Source of the DNA: Gaiellasilicea sp963707575
GTDB taxonomy: Bacteria > Actinomycetota > Thermoleophilia > Gaiellales > Gaiellaceae
Assembly (NCBI GenBank): GCA_963707575.1
Contig: OY970171.1
Location: 1,860,001-1,924,000, forward strand
DNA: 64,000 nucleotides
Direction of reading: 5' to 3'
Numbering within the stretch: position 1 is the first letter of the stretch; each line of letters starts with the position of its first letter. Below the pieces are notes generated by a model. The model was not told the DNA's origin and ran no database searches. It worked only from the letters and a program-made list of their open reading frames with translations. Shown here in pieces: positions 16,330-23,506 of the stretch. The translations under genes and the position numbers were made by a program.

Positions 16330-16834
16330 TCTGCTTGACCTTGTAGGTGAGGACGGAGAACCCAAGATCCAGAATCGTAAGCACGGTTCCCGCGAGTGCT
16401 GTCGCAATCACGTACGAACCGAGCGGGGATTCGACCAGACTGGCGCTTGATATCGCGACCACGCCGGCGAGAGCCCCCGACATTGTGCGGGTCGACGTGT
16501 AGACGACCCACTTCAGGTACGGGCTATCAGGGTTCGGATTACGAAGGTCGCCGAGATTCGACGCCGCTCCGACGACTGCGCCGGCGAGCGGTCCGAACAG
16601 CACGGCAGCAAAGAGCGTCGGCAGGAGCGAGATCGACTGCTCGGTGTTGGCCGTCAACCGGATGCTGCCCTTCTCGGCTGCCGCCGCGACGGCGCAAAGG
16701 GCAAGAACGACTAGCGGTGACCGCAACGACTCCCCAGCAATGAGAAGCCCAACGACAGTGCCGACAGCTCCGAACGCCAATGTTGTCGCGTAGAGGCGGA
16801 TTGCGTCTGAGTTTTTTGGCGTGAGTTGGATCAT
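16304..16834 (-). CDS. Membrane module, N-terminal half of the split HD-GYP gene
   Basis: About 176 residues from ATG 16834 (TTG 16861 also possible). Several transmembrane helices: LYATTLAFGAVGTVVGLLIA, VVLALCAVAAAAEKG, SLLPTLFAAVLFGPLAGAVV, TMSGALAGVVAIS and VIATALAGTVLTILDLGF. The frame stops (TAG) 23 bases inside the HD-GYP frame. Skipping one base after the last sense codon gives ...DVL-RVLAPVVLP, continuous membrane-like sequence. This points to a single ancestral 7-8 helix HD-GYP receptor broken by a frameshift, a natural split into two coupled proteins, or a sequencing error. Confidence 0.65.
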   Translation of the reverse strand: MIQLTPKNSDAIRLYATTLAFGAVGTVVGLLIAGESLRSPLVVLALCAVAAAAEKGSIRLTANTEQSISLLPTLFAAVLFGPLAGAVVGAASNLGDLRNPNPDSPYLKWVVYTSTRTMSGALAGVVAISSASLVESPLGSYVIATALAGTVLTILDLGFSVLTYKVKQNGRVRDVL

Positions 16835-16915
16835 CCGCAAAGTTCTTGAAATGTCACCCAAAAGGGGTATATGCTGGCCACTGCCGTCAGTTCCCTAACG
16901 AGGAGATGCGCCGCT

Positions 16916-16981
16916 ATGCGCAAGTCCGTGATTCACGTCGTCACCCGCGCCGCCGTTGTGGGTGGCTCCAAGGTCTGGTAG
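16916..16981 (+). CDS. Possible 21-residue peptide
   Basis: ATG to TAG encodes MRKSVIHVVTRAAVVGGSKV plus a final W. GAGGAG precedes the ATG by 10 bases, and a TATATG hexamer (16869-16874) about 45 bases upstream could be a -10 element. The peptide is basic and amphipathic. It lies in the gap between the divergent HD-GYP receptor and a terminator-like hairpin. It could be a short signalling or leader peptide or a chance frame; nothing similar is recognised. Confidence 0.35.
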   Translation: MRKSVIHVVTRAAVVGGSKVW

Positions 16982-17085
16982 AAGCCGACGAATCCTCCTT
17001 TTTCCGCACACAGTCGACATCCCTCCTTCGGGTGAGTTGTCAACAGTTTGTGGAAAGGGCGAGAACCGCGGTTCTGAGAGCTAAT

Positions 17086-17130
17086 CGAGCCGCGTCGCTG
17101 GGATTCACCGGCGGCGCGGCTCGTTTCTTT
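17086..17130 (+). terminator. Terminator-like hairpin after the small peptide frame
   Basis: Perfect 9-base arms cgagccgcg (17086-17094) and cgcggctcg (17115-17123) with a 20-base loop, followed by tttcttt. The long loop weakens it, but the T-rich tail on the plus strand supports termination of a plus-strand transcript covering the 21-residue frame. The remaining bases between 16982 and 17158 show no other gene. Confidence 0.5.
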
Positions 17131-17158
17131 CCACAGGTCTTCTAGGAATGCGTCGGAG

Positions 17159-17488
17159 CTAGGCGATCAGGCCGCGGCGAAAGCCGACGGCGACCGCGTG
17201 GGCGCGGGAGCGCGCCTGGAGCTTCGCGAGCAGGTGGCGCACGTGGCTCTTCACCGTCTCCTCGGAGAGGAAGAGGCGCTGACCGATCTCGCGGTTGACG
17301 AGACCGTCCGCCACGAGCTGGAGCACCTCGATCTCGCGCATGGTCGGCTCCTGTTCGAGCTCGCGCATCGGCGGGGTGAACGGGATCACCTCGGCCGTGC
17401 CGTTGCCACGGCGCATCGCCGCGGCCTCGAAGCGTCGACTGTGATCCATGTAACGGCTCAGGATCTCCTTGCGCTCAGCAGCGTCCAC
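17159..17488 (-). CDS. Stand-alone LuxR/GerE-type DNA-binding protein
   Basis: 109 residues: a short N-terminal segment and a GerE helix-turn-helix from about residue 45 (TMREIEVLQLVADGLVNREI, then GQRLFLSEETVKSHVRHLLA). No receiver domain precedes it. It would bind DNA as a dimer; signal input, if any, must come from a partner. It ends close to the terminator-like hairpin and is separated by 32 bases from the NlpC/P60 gene upstream on the same strand. Confidence 0.85.
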   Translation of the reverse strand: MDAAERKEILSRYMDHSRRFEAAAMRRGNGTAEVIPFTPPMRELEQEPTMREIEVLQLVADGLVNREIGQRLFLSEETVKSHVRHLLAKLQARSRAHAVAVGFRRGLIA

Positions 17489-17520
17489 GGCCCGGATATC
17501 GGCGGGCGCAGAGCGCGCCT

Positions 17521-18123
17521 TTAGCTCGATCGAGGTACTCCGTCCGAGGGACGGGTCGGCCCGAAACGCACGAAGCCACGCCGAATCGCCCTCAGCTCCT
17601 CCGGCTCGGGCTCCTCGACGACGCCGCGGCCGCCCGCGGCGTGCAGGATCCGCCCCTCGCCGACCCAGAACGCGATGTGCGTCGTGGCGTCGGCGCCGTA
17701 GGTGGCGAGGTCGCCGTGGCGGGGCTCGTCGACGCTCTCCGCGGCCGCCTCCTGCGGTCCGGCATCACGCGGCACGAGCCGGCCGAGCCGTCGATAGGCC
17801 ATGTGCACGAGCCCCGAGCAGTCGATCCCGCGCTTGCTCATCCCGCCCCAGAGATAGGGCGTGCCGAGGTAGGCGCGCGCCTCCGCGACCGGGTCGCCCG
17901 TCCGCTCCGCCGGAAGCCACTCCTGCGGCGGTGTCGGCGCGAGCAGGTCGGCTCTGATCCAGCCGGGATAGTCGTACGCGGTCGTCACGTGAGCCCAGCC
18001 GTCGCGGCGCTCACTCACGGTCAGCGGCTCGCCCCGGAGCGCCTGCGTGACCTGCTCCGACGCCTCGTCGGGCTCGGCGTGCAGCGGTGCCACGTCCACC
18101 GCGCAGGAGCAGACCTCAGCCAC
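17521..18123 (-). CDS. SH3-NlpC/P60 cysteine peptidase
   Basis: 200 residues. Residues 1-65 are an SH3-like domain (LHAEPDEASEQVTQALRGE, GWAHVTTAYDYPGWIRADLL). Then an NlpC/P60 domain with catalytic Cys in RGIDCSGLVHMAYR, His in TTHIAFWVG, and a third polar residue expected in ILHAAGGRG. Relatives (YkfC type) cleave gamma-D-Glu-diamino acid bonds of murein peptides. There is no signal peptide, so an intracellular role in recycling peptides is likely. The start overlaps the ArsR gene end by 8 bases, in one operon. Confidence 0.87.
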   Translation of the reverse strand: MAEVCSCAVDVAPLHAEPDEASEQVTQALRGEPLTVSERRDGWAHVTTAYDYPGWIRADLLAPTPPQEWLPAERTGDPVAEARAYLGTPYLWGGMSKRGIDCSGLVHMAYRRLGRLVPRDAGPQEAAAESVDEPRHGDLATYGADATTHIAFWVGEGRILHAAGGRGVVEEPEPEELRAIRRGFVRFGPTRPSDGVPRSS

Positions 18124-18427
18124 TGCCCGACTCCACGAGATGCCGCCGGAGCGCCGACAGGCGTGCGTCCCACGCCCCGCCGACGTCCGCGATCCAGCCC
18201 AGCGCCTCGTCGAGCGGCCCCGGCGTCAGCCGGTAGCGCGTCTCGCGCCCCGAGCGGCGTGCGTCGACGAGCCCCGCCTCGCGCAGGGCAGTGAGGTGCT
18301 TCGCCACGGCTTGGCGCGTCACGGGCAGGTCGGCGGCGAGCTCCGTCGCCGTCGCCTCGCGCCGCGCCAGCGTCTCGAGCAGATGGCGCCGGCTCGGATC
18401 GGCAAGCGCCGCGAAGACGTCGGTCAC
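18116..18427 (-). CDS. ArsR-family transcriptional repressor
   Basis: 103 residues from a GTG overlapping the previous stop (GTGA). Winged helix: VFAALADPSRRHLLETLARR, ATELAADLPVTRQAVAKHLTAL and AGLVDARRSGRETRYRL. No metal-binding cysteines, so it belongs to the SRPBCC-linked ArsR subgroup. The upstream gene of the same operon is an AHSA1/SRPBCC protein, the usual partner. The likely operator is the GTGCAAC-N6-GTTGCAC palindrome in the promoter region shared with clpP. Confidence 0.88.
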   Translation of the reverse strand: MTDVFAALADPSRRHLLETLARREATATELAADLPVTRQAVAKHLTALREAGLVDARRSGRETRYRLTPGPLDEALGWIADVGGAWDARLSALRRHLVESGSG

Positions 18428-18765
18428 GCGTGGACGAACGCGAGCGCGTGCAGCTCGAGCGCCGTGCCCCAGCCTGCACCGAGCGTCTCGGTGACGACGA
18501 CGCGGGTGCCCCCGTCCACCTCCTCGAGCTCGATCGCGACGTGGCTCTCGTCCCAGGTGAACGCGAAGCGTCGCCCCGGGACGGCCTCCTCGACGACTGC
18601 GTGCCGTTCCTCGCCGTCGTCCCAGCGGAAGACGCCCTCGCCACCGGGCTCGGGGTCGAGCTCGACGTCGTTCGCGAACCACTCCTCGAGCCGCTCGGGG
18701 TCGGTCAGCGCCGACCAGACCTCGTCGGGCTCGGCCGGCAGCACGATCTCCCGCTTGACCTCCAC
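18424..18765 (-). CDS. SRPBCC (AHSA1-like) protein
   Basis: 113 residues from GTG 18765, chosen because AGGAG lies 5 bases upstream. Family features: VKREIVLPAEPDEVWSALTDPERL, EEWFANDVELDPEPGG, FTWDESHVAIELEEVDGGTRV and a C-terminal helix. The fold holds a hydrophobic ligand. Such proteins are commonly encoded just before an ArsR regulator and may sense or bind its ligand, but no ligand is known here. Likely autoregulated by the downstream ArsR protein. Confidence 0.85.
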   Translation of the reverse strand: MEVKREIVLPAEPDEVWSALTDPERLEEWFANDVELDPEPGGEGVFRWDDGEERHAVVEEAVPGRRFAFTWDESHVAIELEEVDGGTRVVVTETLGAGWGTALELHALAFVHA

Positions 18766-18783
18766 GACAGCTCCTCTCGATGC

Positions 18784-18826
18784 GCAACCCGGAGGTTGCA
18801 GATAAGGTGCAACTGACAGGTTGCAC
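18784..18826. promoter_or_regulatory. Palindromic operator pair between the SRPBCC-ArsR operon and clpP
   Basis: Two inverted repeats stand side by side: gcaacc-N4-ggttgc (18784-18799) and the perfect gtgcaac-N6-gttgcac (18807-18826). They lie upstream of the SRPBCC-ArsR operon and end 19 bases before the clpP ATG. The spacing suits an ArsR dimer. The position also means the regulator could affect clpP. Confidence 0.6.
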
Positions 18827-18845
18827 ATTAGCGGAAGGAGTGGTC

Positions 18846-19439
18846 ATGCTCGTGCCGATGGTGGTCGAGTCGGACGGGCGCTTCGAGCGCTCGTTCGACA
18901 TCTACTCGCGCCTCTTGCGCGAGCGCATCGTCTTCCTCGGCCAGGAGGTGGAGGAGGGGATCGCGAACTCGATCACCGCGCAGCTGCTCTTCCTCGAGGC
19001 CGAGGACGCTGACAAGGACATCTCGCTCTACGTCAACTCGCCCGGCGGCTCGGCGTATGCGGGGATGGCGATCTACGACACGATGCAGTACGTCAAGCCG
19101 GACGTGCGCACGATCTGCATCGGGATGGGCATGTCCGCGGCGGCGATGATCCTCGCGGGCGGCGCCGCCGGCAAGCGGATGGCGCTCCCGAACGCGAAGA
19201 TCATGATCCACCAGGGCTCCGCCGGCTTCCGCGGCACGCCCGCCGACATCCAGATCCACGCGAACGAGATCCTCGACATGACCCGGCGGATGGCGGAGAT
19301 CCTCGCGCTGCACACGGGCCAGCCGTTCGAGAAGGTGATGGCCGACATCGACCGCGACCGCTTCATGACGCCGACGGACGCGCTCGAGTACGGCCTCGTG
19401 GACGAGATCGTCGCCTCGCGGGCGGCGGCGGCTGCCTAG
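18846..19439 (+). CDS. clpP: ATP-dependent Clp protease proteolytic subunit
   Basis: 197 residues from ATG 18846, preceded by GGAAGGAG at 5 bases. The catalytic triad falls at the same numbers as mature E. coli ClpP: Ser97 (GMGMSAAAM), His122 (IMIHQ) and Asp171 (DRDRF). SPGGSAYAGMAIYD and EYGLVDEI are also typical. Subunits form a tetradecamer that degrades proteins fed by a Clp ATPase; none is encoded in the window. The short N-terminus may be processed. Shares a CTAG stop with the convergent ABC gene. Confidence 0.95.
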   Translation: MLVPMVVESDGRFERSFDIYSRLLRERIVFLGQEVEEGIANSITAQLLFLEAEDADKDISLYVNSPGGSAYAGMAIYDTMQYVKPDVRTICIGMGMSAAAMILAGGAAGKRMALPNAKIMIHQGSAGFRGTPADIQIHANEILDMTRRMAEILALHTGQPFEKVMADIDRDRFMTPTDALEYGLVDEIVASRAAAAA

Positions 19440-20509
19440 GTCGGCGGCGGCTCGTATGCCGGCGTCGCTGCGAGCGCCCCCGGCTCGAAGATCACCTCGC
19501 GCTGCTGCGGCTGGAGCTCGCCCGCCTTGATCTCCTCCGCCCAGTGGCACTTGACCAGGTGGCCCTCGAGCGGGCGCAGCTCGGGCTCGTCGTCGCGGCA
19601 GCGCGTCGGCTGCACGTACGGGCAGCGCGTGTGGAAGCGGCACGCCGACGGCGGGTTCGCCGGGCTCGGCAGGTCGCCCTGGAGCAGGATCGAGGAGCGC
19701 TGCCTCTCCACCTCGGGATCCGGGATCGGGATCGCCGAGAGCAGGGAGATCGTGTACGGGTGCAGCGGGTTCTCGTACAGGTCGTCGGCGGGCGAGAGCT
19801 CCATGATCTGGCCCAGGTACATCACCGCGATCCGGTCGGAGATGTGGCGCACGACTGCGAGGTCGTGCGCGATGAAGAGGTAGGTGAGGTCGAACTCGCG
19901 CTGGAGGGTCTCGAGCAGGTTCACGATCTGTGCCTGGATCGAGACGTCGAGCGCCGAGACGGGCTCGTCGCAGACGATGAAGTCGGGGTTGAGCGCGAGC
20001 GAGCGCGCGAGGCCGATGCGCTGGCGCTGCCCGCCCGAGAACTCGTGGGGGTAGCGGCTCGCGGCGTCGGCGGGAAGGCCGACGATCTGCAGGAGCTCGC
20101 GCACCCGCTTGTGCACGTCCTTGCCCCTCGAGAGCCCATGCACGCGCAGCGGCTCGCCCACCATCCGCCCGACCGAGTGGCGCGGGTTGAGCGACGAGTA
20201 CGGATCCTGGAAGACCATCTGCATCCGGCGCCGCAGCGGCCGGAGCTCGCTCTCGCTCAGGTGCGTGATGTCGATGCCGTCGAAGACGATCTTGCCCGCG
20301 GTCGGGTCGTAGAGGCGCAGCAGCGCGCGCCCGACCGTGGACTTGCCGCACCCGGACTCTCCGACGAGCCCGAGGGTCTCGCCGCGCTCGATGTCGATCG
20401 AGATGCCGTCGACGGCCTTCACGTCGCCGACGTGGCGGTCGAGCACGATCCCGCTGCGGATCGGGAACCAGATCTTCAGGTCCTCGACGTGGACGAGGGG
20501 ATCGCTCAT
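19436..20509 (-). CDS. Oligopeptide/dipeptide ABC transporter ATPase, OppF/DppF type
   Basis: 357 residues. Walker A GESGCGKST, FQDPYSSLNPR Q-loop, signature FSGGQRQRIGLARSLA, Walker B FIVCDEPVSALD, H-loop IAHDL. The C-terminal oligo_HPY extension contains a cysteine cluster (CRFHTRCPYVQPTRC), which in this family can carry an iron-sulfur cluster. Last gene of a five-gene peptide import operon on the minus strand; its ATG overlaps the preceding stop by 4 bases. A further C-terminal tail of about 40 residues is unusual. Confidence 0.93.
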   Translation of the reverse strand: MSDPLVHVEDLKIWFPIRSGIVLDRHVGDVKAVDGISIDIERGETLGLVGESGCGKSTVGRALLRLYDPTAGKIVFDGIDITHLSESELRPLRRRMQMVFQDPYSSLNPRHSVGRMVGEPLRVHGLSRGKDVHKRVRELLQIVGLPADAASRYPHEFSGGQRQRIGLARSLALNPDFIVCDEPVSALDVSIQAQIVNLLETLQREFDLTYLFIAHDLAVVRHISDRIAVMYLGQIMELSPADDLYENPLHPYTISLLSAIPIPDPEVERQRSSILLQGDLPSPANPPSACRFHTRCPYVQPTRCRDDEPELRPLEGHLVKCHWAEEIKAGELQPQQREVIFEPGALAATPAYEPPPT

Positions 20510-21525
20510 GCTGCCGGCCCGAGTCTCGACCGCTCCCACTCGTCGGCCGGAACGGGGTTGAAGCAGGCGACGTGGTGGCCCTGCTCGATCGGCTGCAGCT
20601 GCGGCACCTCCAGGCGCGACTGCTCCACCTCGTAGCGGCAACGTGGGGCGAACGGGCATTCCTTCGGCGCGCTGAGCATGTTCCGCGGCGCGCCGGGAAT
20701 CGGCTGCAGCTGCTGGCGGCGGCCGGCGTCGAGGCGGGGCACGCTCTGGAGCAGGCCGAGTGTGTAGGGATGCCGCGGCTGCGCGAAGAGGCGCTCGGCA
20801 GTGCCGGTCTCCATGAACATGCCGGCGTACATCACGTTCACGCGCTCGCACATGCCGGCGACGACGCCCAGGTCGTGCGTGATCAGGATCAGCGCCGTGT
20901 TGCGGTCGGCCACGAGGTCGCGCAGGAGCTGGAGGATCTGCGCCTGGATCGTCACGTCCAGCGCCGTCGTCGGCTCGTCCGCGATCAGGAGCTTCGGCTC
21001 GCAGGCGAGCGCCATCGCGATCATTGCCCGCTGGCGCATCCCGCCCGAGAACTGATGCGGATAGTCCTTGAGGCGGATCTTCGCGCTCGGGATCCCGACC
21101 TGGTCGAGCAGCTCCGCGGCGCGACGGTTCGCATCCTCCCGCGTCATCCCGAAGTGGGTCTCGAGCGCCTCCCGGATCTGCCGGCCGACCGTGAGCACCG
21201 GGTTCATCGACGTCATCGGGTCCTGGAAGATCATCGCGATCTCCTTGCCCCGGATCTTCCGCAGCTCGGAGTCGGGCAGCTTCATCAGGTCGCGTCCCTC
21301 GAACATCGCGCTGCCGCGGGTGACCCGCCCGTTGCGCGCGAGGATGCCGAGCAGCGCCAGCGAGGTGACGCTCTTGCCGCAGCCCGACTCGCCGACGATC
21401 CCGAGCGTCTCGCCCGGTGCGATGTCGAAGGAGATCCCGTTGACGGCGTAGACGAGCCCGCGCTCCGTCCCGAACTGGACGTGCAGGTCCTCGACGGTGA
21501 GCAGCGGCTCTCTAGCCACGCCCAC
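20506..21525 (-). CDS. Oligopeptide/dipeptide ABC transporter ATPase, OppD/DppD type
   Basis: 339 residues from GTG 21525 (a second GTG two codons later is possible). Walker A GESGCGKSV, Q-loop FQDPMTSMNPV, signature FSGGMRQRAMIAMAL, Walker B LLIADEPTTALD, H-loop ITHDLGVV, and the oligo_HPY C-terminus with CPFAPRCRYEVEQ. It pairs with the OppF-type subunit to energise import. Overlaps the end of the inner-membrane permease gene by 14 bases. Confidence 0.93.
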   Translation of the reverse strand: MGVAREPLLTVEDLHVQFGTERGLVYAVNGISFDIAPGETLGIVGESGCGKSVTSLALLGILARNGRVTRGSAMFEGRDLMKLPDSELRKIRGKEIAMIFQDPMTSMNPVLTVGRQIREALETHFGMTREDANRRAAELLDQVGIPSAKIRLKDYPHQFSGGMRQRAMIAMALACEPKLLIADEPTTALDVTIQAQILQLLRDLVADRNTALILITHDLGVVAGMCERVNVMYAGMFMETGTAERLFAQPRHPYTLGLLQSVPRLDAGRRQQLQPIPGAPRNMLSAPKECPFAPRCRYEVEQSRLEVPQLQPIEQGHHVACFNPVPADEWERSRLGPAA

Positions 21526-22420
21526 GCAACTTGGGGTCGAGGGCCTCGCGCAGCCCGTCGCCGATCAGATTGAAGCCGAGCACGGAGAGGACGATCGCGA
21601 TGCCCGGGATGATCGCCAGGTGCGGCGCCGTCTGCAGGTAGCGCGTGGTGTCGGTCAGCATCGTCCCCCACTCGGGCGTGGACGGATCCTGCGGCCCGAG
21701 CCCGAGGAAGCCGAGGCCGGCCACGTCGATGATCGCGGTCGCGAGCGCGAGCGTTCCCTGGACGATCACCGGCGAGATCGAGTTGGGGAGGATGTGCGAG
21801 GCCAGGATCGTGCGGCGCGGCACGCCGATCGAGCGCGCTGCGAGCACGAAGTCGTTCTCGCGCTGGGCGAGGATCGAGCCGCGGAGGAGGCGGGCGAAGA
21901 TCGGGATCTGGGTCGCGCCCACGGCGATCATGATCTGGGTCAGACCCTGGCCGAGCGCCGCGACGATGCCGATCGCGAGCAGCAGGCCCGGGATCGAGAG
22001 CATGATGTCCATCAGTCGCATGATGATGCTGTCGACGATGCCGCCCACGTAGCCGGCGATCGCCCCGAGCACGAGGCCGAACGAGAGGCCGACGGAGACG
22101 GCGACGACGCCGATCAGCAGCGAGTAGCGCGCGCCGTAGGCAATGCGCGAGAGCTCGTCGCGCCCGAGGTCGTCGACGCCGAACCAGTGCTCGGCCGACG
22201 GCCCCGGGCAGCAGCCGCCGCGGAGGAGCGAGAGGTCCTGTGCGCGTGGATCGTACGGCGCGATCAGCGGCGCGAAGATCGCGAGCACGAGGAAGAAGCC
22301 GACGAGCCCGAAGCCGACGAGCGCCCCGGGGTTCCGCTGCAGCCGCTGCCAGGCTTCGCGCCAGAGCCCGCTCGGCGCCTCGAGCTGGAGCTCCCTCCCC
22401 TCGATCTCCGCGACGCTCAT
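21512..22420 (-). CDS. Peptide ABC transporter permease, DppC/OppC type
   Basis: 302 residues with six membrane helices; the first is ALVGFGLVGFFLVLAIFAPL, followed by the periplasmic-side HWFGVDDLGRDELSR typical of DppC. The EAA loop is RSIGVPRRTILASHILPNS. Forms the membrane channel with the DppB-type subunit encoded 45 bases upstream. The N-terminal 30 residues are cytoplasmic. Confidence 0.93.
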   Translation of the reverse strand: MSVAEIEGRELQLEAPSGLWREAWQRLQRNPGALVGFGLVGFFLVLAIFAPLIAPYDPRAQDLSLLRGGCCPGPSAEHWFGVDDLGRDELSRIAYGARYSLLIGVVAVSVGLSFGLVLGAIAGYVGGIVDSIIMRLMDIMLSIPGLLLAIGIVAALGQGLTQIMIAVGATQIPIFARLLRGSILAQRENDFVLAARSIGVPRRTILASHILPNSISPVIVQGTLALATAIIDVAGLGFLGLGPQDPSTPEWGTMLTDTTRYLQTAPHLAIIPGIAIVLSVLGFNLIGDGLREALDPKLRGRG

Positions 22421-22465
22421 TCGCGCCCCTCGCCGAGGAACGCGACTGGGCGTCGCTCGCGACGC

Positions 22466-23470
22466 TCATGAGTACCGGATCCTCGGGTTGATGACGGCGT
22501 ACATGACGTCGACGAAGAGGTTGACGAGCACGAAGACGATCGAGACGAACAGGATCCCGCCCTGGAGGACGGGGAAGTCACGGACGCGGATAGCGTTCAC
22601 GAGCCAGGTGCCGATCCCGGGCCAGGCGAAGACCGTCTCCGTCAGCACCGCACCGGAGAGGAGCAGGCCGGTCTGCAGGCCGATGATCGTCGCGATCGGC
22701 AGCAGAGCGTTCCGCAGCACGTGGCGCGAGTCGATGCGCCGCGGCGACACGCCCTTCGCGCGCGCCGTCCGCACGTAGTCCTCGTTCTGCACGTCGAGCA
22801 CGGAGGCGCGCGTGATCCGTGCGATCACCGCGAGCGGGATCGAGCCCAGCGCGATTGCAGGCAGCACGAGGTGCTTGAGCACGTCCCAGAGCGCCACCAT
22901 GTTCCAGGTGATGATCGCGTCGAGGACGTAGAACCCCGTCGGGTGCTCGAGGTCGATCAGCACCGAGATTCGGCCGACCGTCGGTAACCAGCCGAGCTTC
23001 ACCGCGAAGACGTACTTGAGGATGATCGCGAGGAAGAAGATCGGGATCGAGATCCCGAGCAGCGAGACGACGAGGCTCGCGTGGTCGATCGCCGACCCGT
23101 GTTTCTTCGCCGCGAGGAAGCCCAGCGGGATCCCGATCAAGATCGAGAAGAACATCGCCGCGAGGGCGAGCTCGATCGTGGCCGGGAACTTCTGTTTCAG
23201 CTCCTCGAGGACCGGTTGCCGCGTCGCGATGCTGTCGCCCAGGTCACCCCTGACGACCGTGCCGAGGTAGCTCCAGTACTGGACGTGGATCGGCTCGTCG
23301 AGCCCGTACTGCTGCTCGATCTGCGCCTCCTGCTCCGCGGTGCCGCGCTCGCCGAGGAGCGCCTGTGCCGGCCCGCCGGGGAGGATCCGGATCCACATGA
23401 AGACGAGGATCGAGAGCCCGAGCAGGATCGGGATGAGGAGGAGGAGCCGGCGGACGACGAACCGCAGCAA
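22466..23470 (-). CDS. Peptide ABC transporter permease, DppB/OppB type
   Basis: 334 residues. N-terminal membrane helix RFVVRRLLLLIPILLGLSIL and LPGGPAQALLGERGTAEQEAQ are standard for DppB. The EAA motif is ARAKGVSPRRIDSRHVLRNALLP, with SGAVLTETVFAWPGIG afterwards. Substrate range is unknown; this subclass moves dipeptides, oligopeptides, or nickel. Located 36 bases after the binding-protein gene. Confidence 0.93.
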   Translation of the reverse strand: MLRFVVRRLLLLIPILLGLSILVFMWIRILPGGPAQALLGERGTAEQEAQIEQQYGLDEPIHVQYWSYLGTVVRGDLGDSIATRQPVLEELKQKFPATIELALAAMFFSILIGIPLGFLAAKKHGSAIDHASLVVSLLGISIPIFFLAIILKYVFAVKLGWLPTVGRISVLIDLEHPTGFYVLDAIITWNMVALWDVLKHLVLPAIALGSIPLAVIARITRASVLDVQNEDYVRTARAKGVSPRRIDSRHVLRNALLPIATIIGLQTGLLLSGAVLTETVFAWPGIGTWLVNAIRVRDFPVLQGGILFVSIVFVLVNLFVDVMYAVINPRIRYS

Positions 23471-23506
23471 GGCCTTAGTTCGTCGTCCGCCGGCTACCGG
23501 TTATGG

